Shown: piece by piece, positions 8,316 to 16,366 of the stretch | How the letters are laid out: every line of letters starts with the position of its first letter | Numbering within the stretch: the stretch's first letter is position 1 | NCBI GenBank assembly: GCA_043721235.1 | Contig: JAYSRE010000057.1 | Coordinates: 1 to 39,252, forward strand | Source of the DNA: JAAFIP01 sp043721235 | GTDB taxonomy: Bacteria; Pseudomonadota; Gammaproteobacteria; Burkholderiales; Burkholderiaceae_C | Length of the DNA: 39,252 nucleotides | Direction of reading: 5' to 3' | Made by a program: the position numbers and the translations under genes | The notes under the pieces: model-generated | The model's database searches: none | Told to the model about the DNA's origin: nothing | Seen by the model: only the letters and a program-made list of their open reading frames with translations

Positions 8316-8795
8316 ATGAAGCAATCTACCTCACCCTCCTCTTTGCCCGCCCTCGGCCACCGTGTTTTGCACAGCGCTGGGCGCAGCCTGCTGCAACGCG
8401 GTTTTACCTTGATTGAACTCATGGTGGTTTTGGTCATCATAGGTGTCCTGGCCGCTATCATTGTGCCCAATGTGCTAGACCGCGCTGACGATGCCCGTGC
8501 AACCGCTGCCAAGACCGACATTACCAACACCATGCAAGCCCTTAAACTTTATAAGCTAGACAACCAGCGCTTCCCCAGTGCTGAACAAGGCTTGCAAGCG
8601 CTGATCGCCAAGCCCACCACCGGCATGGTGCCTGGCAACTGGAAGCCTTATTTAGAAAAATTGCCCAACGACCCGTGGGGCCGCCCTTACCAATACCTTA
8701 ATCCCGGCATCAAAAGTGAGATTGACGTAATGTCTTTTGGCGCTGATGGCCTAGCCGGGGGCGAGGGTAAGAATGCAGATATTGGCAGCTGGTAA
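8316..8795 (+). CDS. gspG: Major pseudopilin GspG
   Basis: Main subunit of the type II secretion pseudopilus. The prepilin peptidase site and helix RGFTLIELMVVLVIIGVLAA begins at residue 28, with Glu at +5 after the predicted G/F cleavage. Downstream, LPNDPWGRPYQYLNPG and FGADGLAGGEGKNADIGSW are the conserved GspG C-terminal calcium-site region. The leader of about 28 residues is longer than usual. ATG 8316 is taken as the start because no later in-frame ATG precedes the cleavage site. Confidence 0.95.
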   Translation: MKQSTSPSSLPALGHRVLHSAGRSLLQRGFTLIELMVVLVIIGVLAAIIVPNVLDRADDARATAAKTDITNTMQALKLYKLDNQRFPSAEQGLQALIAKPTTGMVPGNWKPYLEKLPNDPWGRPYQYLNPGIKSEIDVMSFGADGLAGGEGKNADIGSW

Positions 8796-9252
8796 CTGTA
8801 AAAAAATTCGCGGCTTCACCCTGCTGGAACTGCTGGTGGTGATTGCCATCATCGCCATTGCCACGGCCGGCGTGTCGCTGGCACTGCGCGACAGCACCAC
8901 TACTGCGCTAGAGCGCGAAGCGCAGCGTCTGGCGGCTGTCCTGGAGGCTGGACGCAGTCAGTCGCGTACCACGGGACTGGCGCTGCGCTGGCGTGCCAAT
9001 GCCGATGGGTTTAGCCTGACCGACGGCGTGGTGCTAGATACCGACAAACTTCAAAGCTGGCTTACACCAGGCATCACGGTGCAAACGGGTGGTCCGCTGC
9101 CTGAGGTGCTGCTGGGGCCCGAGCCCATCATTGCGCCGCAAACCATCACGCTGGTGCTCGATGGCCGCAGCGTGGTGATTGTTACCGATGGGCTGCAGCC
9201 TTTTCGCATCAGCGCGGCAGCCGCCAGCGTGCCCAGGGCAGCGGGATCGTAA
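8773..9252 (+). CDS. gspH: Minor pseudopilin GspH
   Basis: 159 residues with the type IV prepilin motif RGFTLLELLVVIAIIAIATA at residues 13-32, cleaved and methylated by the prepilin peptidase. The remainder is a short beta-rich globular domain with LVLDGRSVVIVTDGLQPFRI near the end. The start overlaps the end of gspG by 23 bp and its stop overlaps the gspI start by one base, so translation is tightly coupled. Assignment as H follows from the G-H-I-J-K order and the short length. Confidence 0.88.
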   Translation: MQILAAGNCKKIRGFTLLELLVVIAIIAIATAGVSLALRDSTTTALEREAQRLAAVLEAGRSQSRTTGLALRWRANADGFSLTDGVVLDTDKLQSWLTPGITVQTGGPLPEVLLGPEPIIAPQTITLVLDGRSVVIVTDGLQPFRISAAAASVPRAAGS

Positions 9253-9644
9253 TGTTACGTGCGATGCCGCGCTCACTGCCCGTGCAAAATCGGTGCCAAC
9301 AAGGCTTTACCTTGATCGAGATTATGGTGGCGCTGGCCGTGGTGTCGATTGCGTTGTTGGCAGGCTCGCAGGCGGTCACTGCGCTGGCGCGCGGTGCCCA
9401 GCGCCAAAGCGACGTACTGCTGGCGCAAATGTGCGCAGAAAACGAGCTGACCAAAATACGCCTGTCCAAACAAATGCCCGGCGTAGGCGACAGCACCAGC
9501 ACCTGCGACCAAGCAGGCAAAACCTTCAATGTGCGGCTAGAAGTGCGGCCCACGCCCAACCCCAGCTTCATGCGCGTTGAGGCTTTGGTGCTAGACCAAA
9601 CCACCCCAGTGCTCAACGTGGCCACCATTGTGGGTCGGTTTTAG
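9252..9644 (+). CDS. gspI: Minor pseudopilin GspI
   Basis: 130 residues; prepilin motif QGFTLIEIMVALAVVSIALL begins at residue 17. Family features include the cysteines in AQMCAENELTKIRL and STCDQAGKTF and the C-terminal VLNVATIVGRF. GspI forms the pseudopilus tip complex with J and K. Its ATG shares a base with the gspH stop (TAATG). Confidence 0.9.
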   Translation: MLRAMPRSLPVQNRCQQGFTLIEIMVALAVVSIALLAGSQAVTALARGAQRQSDVLLAQMCAENELTKIRLSKQMPGVGDSTSTCDQAGKTFNVRLEVRPTPNPSFMRVEALVLDQTTPVLNVATIVGRF

Positions 9645-9646
9645 CC

Positions 9647-10393
9647 ATGTCCCTGCGCAATCATTACGGCCGCAGCCAAAACCATCCGGCCCAACCGGCC
9701 CACGGCTTTACGCTGGTGGAGCTGCTGGTGGCGCTGTTCGTCATGTCGCTGCTGGCACTGATGAGCTGGCGCGGCATTGACGGCATGGCCCGCGCTCAAG
9801 AAACCAGCCGCGACCGCGCCGACCAGGTGGCCACCTTGCAAACCGTGCTGGCCCAGTGGCAAACTGACCTGGACCAAATGCTGCAAACCCAACACACCAG
9901 CGCGATTGACTACGATGGCAGGGTGCTGCGCATCACGCGCCGTTACGGCCCCACCGAGCTGCGCGTAGTTGGCTGGGGCAGGCGCGATATCGACGGCGCG
10001 ACCCGCTGGCTGCGCTGGCAGTCTGACCCGGTTAATTCCCGTGCCGAGCTGCTGGCTGCGTGGTCACAGGCCGCACTGTGGGGCCAAAACCCCAGCAGCG
10101 CAGCACGCCAGCGCGAAGTAGTGCTGGCCAGCATCGACAATTGGCAAATTTTTTACTACCGCAACGACAGCTGGTCTAACCCGCAGAACACCGCCGACAC
10201 TGGCGCAGCACCTGTTGCACCACCTGCTGGCCAGCCCCCCGCACCGCAGGCGGCCCCAGGTACCCCCAGTGCTGCGCTGGCCCCGCCGCCCGACGGCGTA
10301 AGGTTGGTGCTGACACTGGCCGCAGGCCAAGCGCTGGCCGGTACCATCACCCGCGACTGGGCTCGCCCCATCATTGGCGGAGGCAGGTCGTGA
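9647..10393 (+). CDS. gspJ: Minor pseudopilin GspJ
   Basis: 248 residues. The prepilin motif HGFTLVELLVALFVMSLLAL starts at residue 20, followed by SWRGIDGMARAQE, ITRRYGPTELRVVGWGRR and a C-terminal VRLVLTLAAGQALAGTITRDW, as expected for the J subunit of the tip complex. A Pro/Ala-rich linker (about residues 185-220) is an insertion relative to the compact fold. It begins 2 bp after gspI and overlaps the gspK start by 4 bp (GTGA). Confidence 0.9.
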   Translation: MSLRNHYGRSQNHPAQPAHGFTLVELLVALFVMSLLALMSWRGIDGMARAQETSRDRADQVATLQTVLAQWQTDLDQMLQTQHTSAIDYDGRVLRITRRYGPTELRVVGWGRRDIDGATRWLRWQSDPVNSRAELLAAWSQAALWGQNPSSAARQREVVLASIDNWQIFYYRNDSWSNPQNTADTGAAPVAPPAGQPPAPQAAPGTPSAALAPPPDGVRLVLTLAAGQALAGTITRDWARPIIGGGRS

Positions 10394-11421
10394 CACCGAC
10401 TGCAGTGCAACCCGTCATGCAACCCGTCACGCAGGCCTTAGTGGCGCGCCCCTTAGCCCAGCGCGGCGCGGCTCTGCTAGCGGCCATGCTCACCGTAACC
10501 TTGGTGGCCAGCTTTGCCGCCGCTGCCGCCTGGCAGCAGTGGCGTGCGGTAGAGATCGAAACAGCCGAGCGCGCCCGTGTGCAGGCGGGCTGGATTTTGG
10601 TAGGTGCACTGGACTGGGCGCGTTTGATTTTGCGCGAAGATGCCCGCTCTGGCGGGGCCGACCATCTGGCCGAACCTTGGGCGGTGCCTTTGGCCGAGGC
10701 GCGGCTGTCAAGCTTTTTAGCAGCCGATAAAAACAACGTCGCACTGTCCCCTGACGAGCAAGGCAGCGAGCTGTTTTTATCGGGTCAAATTGCCGACATG
10801 CAAGCCCGCATGAATGTGTTTAATTTGATCGAGAATGGCCGTCCGTCTCAGCCAGCGCTGGCCAGTTTCATCAAACTGTTTGACCTGCTAGACCTGGAAA
10901 CACGCGAGCTGTTTAAACTGATGGAGGGTTTGACTGCTGCACTGGACAACACCACTGCGACCAACAACGCCAGCTCTTTCGCCCCCATCTTGCCCGAGCG
11001 GGTGGAGCAACTGGTGTGGCTGGGCTTGTCGCAATCCACGCTGGACAAGCTGGCCCCATTTATCACCCTGCTGCCCAGCCGCACGCCGGTGAACCTGAAC
11101 ACGGCACCTGCTGAAGTGCTCTATGCCAGCGTGCCTGACCTGGAGCTTGACGGAGCCCGCCGCTTGGTCAGCCAGCGAGCGACCCAGCATTTTCGCAACC
11201 TAGGCGAGGCGGGCAGGCTGTTTCCAGCACTGGCGGGCCAGTTTAACGAGGGCCAACACAGTATTGCCAGCCGTTACTTTGAGGTACGCGGGCGCCTGCG
11301 TCTGGAAGATGTAGTTGTGCAAGAACGCTCTTTGGTGCAGCGCAATGGCCTGGAGGTAAAGACCTTGTGGCGTGAGCGGGCCAGCTTGGCCAAGTTTGAG
11401 GCCCAAGCCTCCTTACAATGA
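10390..11421 (+). CDS. gspK: Minor pseudopilin GspK
   Basis: 343 residues, the largest pseudopilin, capping the pseudopilus tip. The N-terminal helix follows QRGAALLAAMLTVTLVAS; as usual for GspK, the +5 glutamate is missing. The VNLNTAPAEVLYASVPDL motif and preceding LDKLAPFITLLPSRTP are the conserved helix-hairpin segment. Start is GTG 10390, overlapping the gspJ stop. ATG codons further in (10426, 10489) are alternatives, but GTG gives the tight operon overlap seen elsewhere here. Confidence 0.9.
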   Translation: MTPTAVQPVMQPVTQALVARPLAQRGAALLAAMLTVTLVASFAAAAAWQQWRAVEIETAERARVQAGWILVGALDWARLILREDARSGGADHLAEPWAVPLAEARLSSFLAADKNNVALSPDEQGSELFLSGQIADMQARMNVFNLIENGRPSQPALASFIKLFDLLDLETRELFKLMEGLTAALDNTTATNNASSFAPILPERVEQLVWLGLSQSTLDKLAPFITLLPSRTPVNLNTAPAEVLYASVPDLELDGARRLVSQRATQHFRNLGEAGRLFPALAGQFNEGQHSIASRYFEVRGRLRLEDVVVQERSLVQRNGLEVKTLWRERASLAKFEAQASLQ

Positions 11422-11434
11422 GGCCCTAGACCTT

Positions 11435-12763
11435 ATGAGCACACTAATTCTTACCCTTAACCTGCCCAGCACAGGGCAGGGCCAGCCCAGCCCTGAGTTT
11501 GACTGGTGTTTGGCCAGCAACGCGCACACAGTTAGCAGCCACGGCAGCGCGGCCATTGCCCTGCTGCCACGCGCGCAAGACACCGTGCTGCTGCTGCCTG
11601 GTGCCGCCGTATCGTGGCACCGCGTAACCTTGCCCAAACTGGGGCGCTCGGTATCAGCGCAAAAAATGCGCGCTGTGCTGGACGGCTTGATTGAAGAGCA
11701 ATTGCTAGACGACACCGCAGCCCTGCACATTGCCAGCTACCGGCCTGCTGGCGAGGTAGATGCTAACGCCTGCTGGTTGGCCGTGTGCGACAAAGCCTGG
11801 CTGGTGCAGCAGGTGCAAGCGGTGCAGGCTGCGGGCCTGTCGATCAGCCGCATCGCTGCGCACAGCTACCCTGTGGCGGCAGAGCCCGGCGAACCGGGCG
11901 GCAGCATCGCGCCAGAGGGCATGGGCAGCGATGGCAACACACCCTCCAGCGCAGCGCGTGTGCACGTAAGCGGCACGCTAGAGACCGCCAGCATTACGGT
12001 AGCCAACGCACACGGCGTGCTAACAGCCGCACTGGCACAAGCGCGCGCAGTGTGGCCTGGTTTGGCCGATGCGTATGGGGTTGGCGCAGCCTACATTACG
12101 GCTGAACCTGCAGTGGCTGCTGCGGCTGAGGCCGCGCTGGGCTGCAAAGTGGCCATCGTACAAAGTTCCCAGCAGGCTTTGCAAGCCTTGCTAGATGCCC
12201 GCAGCATGGGCCTGGATTTAGCCCAGGGTGACCTGGCTGTGGCAGGCCGTGGCCGCTGGCTGCAGCAGGTAAGCAGCGTCGGGCGCGACCTGCTGGCAGC
12301 CCCGGCTTGGCGCGCAGCCCGTTGGGGTACGGTATGGTTGCTGCTAGCCCATGTGGTGGGCCTCAACGCATGGGCATGGAACGAGCGCACCAGCCTAGAG
12401 GCCAAGCGCCGCCAAACCAGCCAAATTCTCAGTCAAACTTTCCCTAATGTAAAAGTGGTGGTGGACGCGCCGGTGCAAATGCAGCGCGAGCTGGCCGTGC
12501 TGCGCCAAGCCAGCGGCGGCCTGGGCAGCCGCGACCTGGAAAGTATGCTGGCGCGCTTTGCTTTGCAGGCCCCCACAGCTACTGCGCCTACTGCCATCGA
12601 GTTTGCCTCGGGCGAGGTGGTGCTTAAAGGTGCGGGTCTGAACGCCACCCAACTGGCCGAGTTCCAGCCCAAGTTGCGCAGCGCAGGGCTTGCGACCCGG
12701 GTAGACGGTGAGCGCATTGTGCTGTCCGAAGCTGCGCCTTCAGGCCCTGGAGGTGCACCATGA
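11435..12763 (+). CDS. gspL: Type II secretion platform protein GspL
   Basis: 442 residues. The cytoplasmic actin-like domain (about 1-290), which contacts the GspE ATPase, includes LLPGAAVSWHRVTLPKL and EEQLLDDTAALHI. A transmembrane helix near residues 303-322 (WGTVWLLLAHVVGLNAWAW) precedes a small periplasmic ferredoxin-like domain. The ORF is open 21 codons upstream into gspK; ATG 11435 is 13 bp after the gspK stop with a GAGG about 11 nt upstream. The stop overlaps the gspM start (ATGA). Confidence 0.9.
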   Translation: MSTLILTLNLPSTGQGQPSPEFDWCLASNAHTVSSHGSAAIALLPRAQDTVLLLPGAAVSWHRVTLPKLGRSVSAQKMRAVLDGLIEEQLLDDTAALHIASYRPAGEVDANACWLAVCDKAWLVQQVQAVQAAGLSISRIAAHSYPVAAEPGEPGGSIAPEGMGSDGNTPSSAARVHVSGTLETASITVANAHGVLTAALAQARAVWPGLADAYGVGAAYITAEPAVAAAAEAALGCKVAIVQSSQQALQALLDARSMGLDLAQGDLAVAGRGRWLQQVSSVGRDLLAAPAWRAARWGTVWLLLAHVVGLNAWAWNERTSLEAKRRQTSQILSQTFPNVKVVVDAPVQMQRELAVLRQASGGLGSRDLESMLARFALQAPTATAPTAIEFASGEVVLKGAGLNATQLAEFQPKLRSAGLATRVDGERIVLSEAAPSGPGGAP

Positions 12764-13257
12764 ACACCGTCAAATTATGGTGGGCGGGTTTAGCTGCGCG
12801 TGAGCAGCGCATGCTGGGAGTGGCTGCTGCAGTGGTGGCCTTGGCGCTGCTATGGTTTGTCGCAGTAGCACCTGCGCTGCGTACCTTGCGCAGCGCTACT
12901 GCGCAACAAGCCGCAGCCGACAGCCAGCTGCAAAGCATGCGCGCGCAGGCCGAGCAAGCTACCGCCCTGCGGGCGCAGCGCCCTTTAAGCTACGACGAAG
13001 CCCTGCGCAACTTGGAAAGCTCCGTCAAACAAACTTTGGGGACAGGTGCTACGCTGACCGTCAACGACACGCGGGCCAGCCTTACTTTGAAAAATACCAG
13101 TGCTGATGCACTGGCCCTGTGGCTAGGCCAAGCCCGCATCAACGCCCGCGTGGTGCCCAGCGAGGCACGCTTGCAGCGCAGCGCAGCACCTGCAAGTGCT
13201 GCAGCGACTGCAGTGAGCTGGGACGGTACCTTGGTACTGGCCTTGCCGCCGCGCTGA
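12760..13257 (+). CDS. gspM: Type II secretion platform protein GspM
   Basis: 165 residues. A short cytoplasmic stretch (KLWWAGLAAREQRML), a transmembrane helix at about residues 16-36 (GVAAAVVALALLWFVAVAPA) and a coiled-coil-like region (QQAAADSQLQSMRAQAEQA) lead to a periplasmic ferredoxin-like domain ending in SWDGTLVLALPPR. GspM partners GspL in the inner-membrane platform. Weak sequence conservation is normal for this family; order and topology secure the call. Confidence 0.88.
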   Translation: MNTVKLWWAGLAAREQRMLGVAAAVVALALLWFVAVAPALRTLRSATAQQAAADSQLQSMRAQAEQATALRAQRPLSYDEALRNLESSVKQTLGTGATLTVNDTRASLTLKNTSADALALWLGQARINARVVPSEARLQRSAAPASAAATAVSWDGTLVLALPPR

Positions 13258-13304
13258 TCCTCAGCCCATTGCACCCAACTATCTCGCTAGCGCCCCTCCT
13301 TAAC

Positions 13305-14150
13305 ATGCCCCGCAGTTTCAACCGCACCACTTCTAGCCGCCGCCGTGCGGGTGGGCCGCCGCGCGCGCGCGCGCAGCCTGGCACCACCAGCTTTAAGCGC
13401 TGGGGCGCGCTGGGCGCACTGCTGGGTGCCAGCGGTGCGGTGGTCTGTTTTGCGCCTGCTGCGTGGCTGGCCACAGGAGTGGCCAGTGCCAGCCGGGGCC
13501 ACGTGCTGCTGGCCGACGCGCGCGGCACGGTATGGCAAGGTTCAGCCCAACTGGTGCTCACCGGTGGCGCGCAGTCCAATGACGCTACCGCGCTGCCCCA
13601 GCGCCTGCAGTGGCAGCTGCGGCCTAGCCTGGCGGGCCTGCGCGGCCACGTACTGCCCGAGTGCTGCAGCAAGCAGCCAGCCCAGATGGCTGTTCAAGCC
13701 CAGTGGGGTGGTGCCACGCTGCGGGTCAGCGGTCTGCAAATGAACCTGCCCGCCCAACTTCTAGCAGGCCTAGGCACCCCGTGGAATACGCTCAGCCCCC
13801 AAGGCCAGTTGGCCTTGGTTAGCCCCAGTTTTAGCGTGGACTACCGTCAAGGCCGCGCCGTCTTTGACGGCAGTGCTACCTTGGATATGACAGATATTTC
13901 GTCCCGCTTGTCCACCTTGCGGCCCTTGGGGGACTACCGCCTAAGTTTGAACGGTGGGGCCGCGCCCACAGTGCAGTTGCAAACGCTACAAGGCGCACTG
14001 CAGTTGTCCGGTTCGGGCCAGTGGGTAGGCTCGCGCATGCGTTTTTCGGGCGAAGCCAGTGCCGCGCCCGAACGCGAGGCCGCGCTGACAAATTTGCTCA
14101 ATATCATTGGCCGCCGCCAGGGTGCCAAATCGCTAATTTCAGTAGGATAA
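13305..14150 (+). CDS. gspN: Type II secretion protein GspN
   Basis: 281 residues: an Arg-rich start, one membrane anchor (WGALGALLGASGAVVCFAPA, about residues 29-48), then a mainly beta periplasmic domain with LLADARGTVWQGSAQLVLTG, LNLPAQLL and LSLNGGAAPTVQLQTLQGAL, the recurring GspN pattern. The ORF is open 62 codons upstream through the gspM end; ATG 13305 lies 47 bp after gspM and precedes all homology. GspN is an accessory subunit absent from many systems but common in Burkholderiales. Confidence 0.85.
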   Translation: MPRSFNRTTSSRRRAGGPPRARAQPGTTSFKRWGALGALLGASGAVVCFAPAAWLATGVASASRGHVLLADARGTVWQGSAQLVLTGGAQSNDATALPQRLQWQLRPSLAGLRGHVLPECCSKQPAQMAVQAQWGGATLRVSGLQMNLPAQLLAGLGTPWNTLSPQGQLALVSPSFSVDYRQGRAVFDGSATLDMTDISSRLSTLRPLGDYRLSLNGGAAPTVQLQTLQGALQLSGSGQWVGSRMRFSGEASAAPEREAALTNLLNIIGRRQGAKSLISVG

Positions 14151-14152
14151 CT

Positions 14153-16366
14153 ATGAAAACACCACACCACAGCCAATGGCAGCGCACTACTATTTTTATA
14201 GCTATCTGTGCAGCATTTTCTTGGGCCCCAGCTGTATTTGGCTTAAAAATAGCAGGCCAAGCCCATGCCCAAACTCCAGCGCCTGTCGCACCTGCAGCCA
14301 GTGCATCGGTCCCCGCTACCAGCAGCGTCAACCGCAGTGCAGAAGGCGTAACGCTGAACTTTGTGAACGCCGAAATTGCCGAAGTAGCCCGCACCATGGG
14401 GGTGATGACCAACCGCTCGATCGTGGTCGACCCGCGCGTCAAAGGCACCATGAATTTGAGCAGCGACAAGCCGTTGTCCACCTCTGCAGCTTACAACCAG
14501 TTTTTGACTGCCTTGCGCCTGCAGGGCTTTAGCGTGGTCGATTCAGCGGGCATCTCGAAGGTGCTGCCTGAGGCAGAAGCCAAGCTGCAGGGCGGCGCGG
14601 TCAGCACCAGCGAGGCCAAGGTCAGTGGCAACCAAATCGTGACGCAAATTTTCCGTTTAAATTACGAAACTGCGAACAATTTGGTGCCTATACTGCGCCC
14701 GCTGATCAGCCCGAACAACACCATCAACGTCAACCCCGGCAACAACTCTTTGGTGATTACGGACTACGCTGATAACCTGCAGCGCATGGCACGCATCATC
14801 GCCGCGCTGGACATTTCTAACGCCTCCGATCTGGAAATCATCACGCTGCAGCATGCTTTGGCCTCAGAAATGGCCCCGCTGCTGATCCGCTTGACGGAAG
14901 GCGGCGCAGGCGCTGCTGCTGGCCAGGGTGACGCATCGTTTAAAACCACTATCTTGCCGGAGTCTCGCAGCAACACCATCATTGTGCGCACTGCCAACCC
15001 CGCGCGCTTGGCCATGATCAAAGCCTTGGTGAGCAAACTTGACCAGCCCACTTCTGCACGCGCCGCGGGTAACATTCATGTGGTGTACCTTAAAAACGCC
15101 GATGCCACCCGTGTAGCAACTACGTTGCGTGCGGCGCTGGCGGCCAATACGGCGGGAGCTTCTGCAGCGGGTGGTGGTGCAGCGGCCGCGCCAGCACAGG
15201 CTGCCGGTGCGCCCAGCGCAGCCACAGCGCCCACTGCACAAAATGCGCTGCCCTCAACCGGCGGCAACATCCAAGCTGACCCCGCTACCAACAGCCTGAT
15301 CATCACTGCCAGCGAGCCGCAGTACCGCCAAATTCGCGCTGTGATTGAGATGCTGGACACTCGCCGCGCGCAGGTGTATGTAGAGAGTTTGATTGTGGAG
15401 GTGAGCGACACCAAGGCCGCTGAGTTTGGCATTCAATGGCAAAACGTCCTGGGCAATAAAGGCGATAAAAATATTGGCGTCATAGGCACCAACTTTGGCA
15501 CGGCAGGCAATATTATTGGCCTTAACGTGGCGGGGGCCAGTGGCACTTCAGGCCTGGCCAGCGCGGCAGCATCCGTTGGTAAAGGGTTTAATTTTGGGTT
15601 GGCCCGCAATATCGGCGGCACTTACATACTGGGCATGCTGGCCAATTTTCTGCAAACCAGCGGTGACGGCAATGTGCTGTCCACCCCCAATTTATTGACG
15701 CTGGACAATGAAGAAGCCAAAATTGTGATTGGCCAAAACGTGCCTTTTGTGACCGGTCAATTTACCAACACCAGTGGCGGTGGCGGCGGCACAGTCAACC
15801 CGTTCCAAACGGTCGAGCGTAAAGACGTGGGCATTACGCTGCGGGTCAAACCGCAAATCAGCGAAAACGGCACCATCAAGATGCAGATTTTCCAAGAGGT
15901 GTCCAGTGTGGATTCTGCAACCAAAAATGACCCTAGCGGCCCCACCACCAACAAGCGCTCCATAGAGTCCAGCGTGCTGGTAGAAGACGGCGGTATTGTC
16001 GTCATTGGCGGCCTGCTGCAAGACGACTTTAGCAACGGCCAAACCAAAGTGCCTGGACTGGGCGACATCCCTTTCTTTGGTAATCTGTTCAAAAGCGAAA
16101 CACGCAGCCGCAAAAAGACCAATCTGATGGTTTTCATACGCCCCGTAGTGGTGCGCGATGCGCAAAGCACAGAGGCAATTTCACTGGACCGTTACGACAT
16201 TATCCGCAGCATGCAAAAAGATGCGCAGCCCACACCTAGCTACGCGTTGCCCATTAACGAAGCACCCGTGCTGCCGCCCCAGGCACCTTTAAGGCCTGCC
16301 AGTGGCCCGCAAAAGCCTGTGCCTGCGCCTTTAGGGGCCCCTGTTATCGACAAGGTGATGCAGTGA
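14153..16366 (+). CDS. gspD: Type II secretion outer-membrane secretin GspD
   Basis: 737 residues forming the outer-membrane channel. Order: signal peptide (1-39, cleavage after AHA), N0 domain from about residue 64 (VTLNFVNAEIAEVARTMGV), N1-N3 domains with FRLNYETANNLVPILRPL and VYLKNADATRVATTLRAAL, an Ala/Gly/Pro-rich insertion in N3 (about 335-385), then the secretin domain (VLSTPNLLTLDNEEAKIVIG, QNVPFVTGQF, IGGLLQDD, VPGLGDIPFFGNLF). ATG 14153 is chosen because upstream codons run through gspN. The hydrophobic core of the signal peptide is encoded by a copy of the dispersed repeat (14188-14251). Confidence 0.95.
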   Translation: MKTPHHSQWQRTTIFIAICAAFSWAPAVFGLKIAGQAHAQTPAPVAPAASASVPATSSVNRSAEGVTLNFVNAEIAEVARTMGVMTNRSIVVDPRVKGTMNLSSDKPLSTSAAYNQFLTALRLQGFSVVDSAGISKVLPEAEAKLQGGAVSTSEAKVSGNQIVTQIFRLNYETANNLVPILRPLISPNNTINVNPGNNSLVITDYADNLQRMARIIAALDISNASDLEIITLQHALASEMAPLLIRLTEGGAGAAAGQGDASFKTTILPESRSNTIIVRTANPARLAMIKALVSKLDQPTSARAAGNIHVVYLKNADATRVATTLRAALAANTAGASAAGGGAAAAPAQAAGAPSAATAPTAQNALPSTGGNIQADPATNSLIITASEPQYRQIRAVIEMLDTRRAQVYVESLIVEVSDTKAAEFGIQWQNVLGNKGDKNIGVIGTNFGTAGNIIGLNVAGASGTSGLASAAASVGKGFNFGLARNIGGTYILGMLANFLQTSGDGNVLSTPNLLTLDNEEAKIVIGQNVPFVTGQFTNTSGGGGGTVNPFQTVERKDVGITLRVKPQISENGTIKMQIFQEVSSVDSATKNDPSGPTTNKRSIESSVLVEDGGIVVIGGLLQDDFSNGQTKVPGLGDIPFFGNLFKSETRSRKKTNLMVFIRPVVVRDAQSTEAISLDRYDIIRSMQKDAQPTPSYALPINEAPVLPPQAPLRPASGPQKPVPAPLGAPVIDKVMQ
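14188..14251 (+). repeat. Dispersed repeat, copy F, inside the gspD signal-peptide codons
   Basis: TACTATTTTTATAGCTATC, then CAGCATTTTCTTGGGCCC and ATTTGGCTTAAAAATA, align with copy D (CAGCATTTCCTTGGGC and ATTTAGCTT) and copy C (ATTTGATGCTTAAAAATA). It covers GspD residues 12-33. More diverged than A-E but collinear from end to end. Confidence 0.65.
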
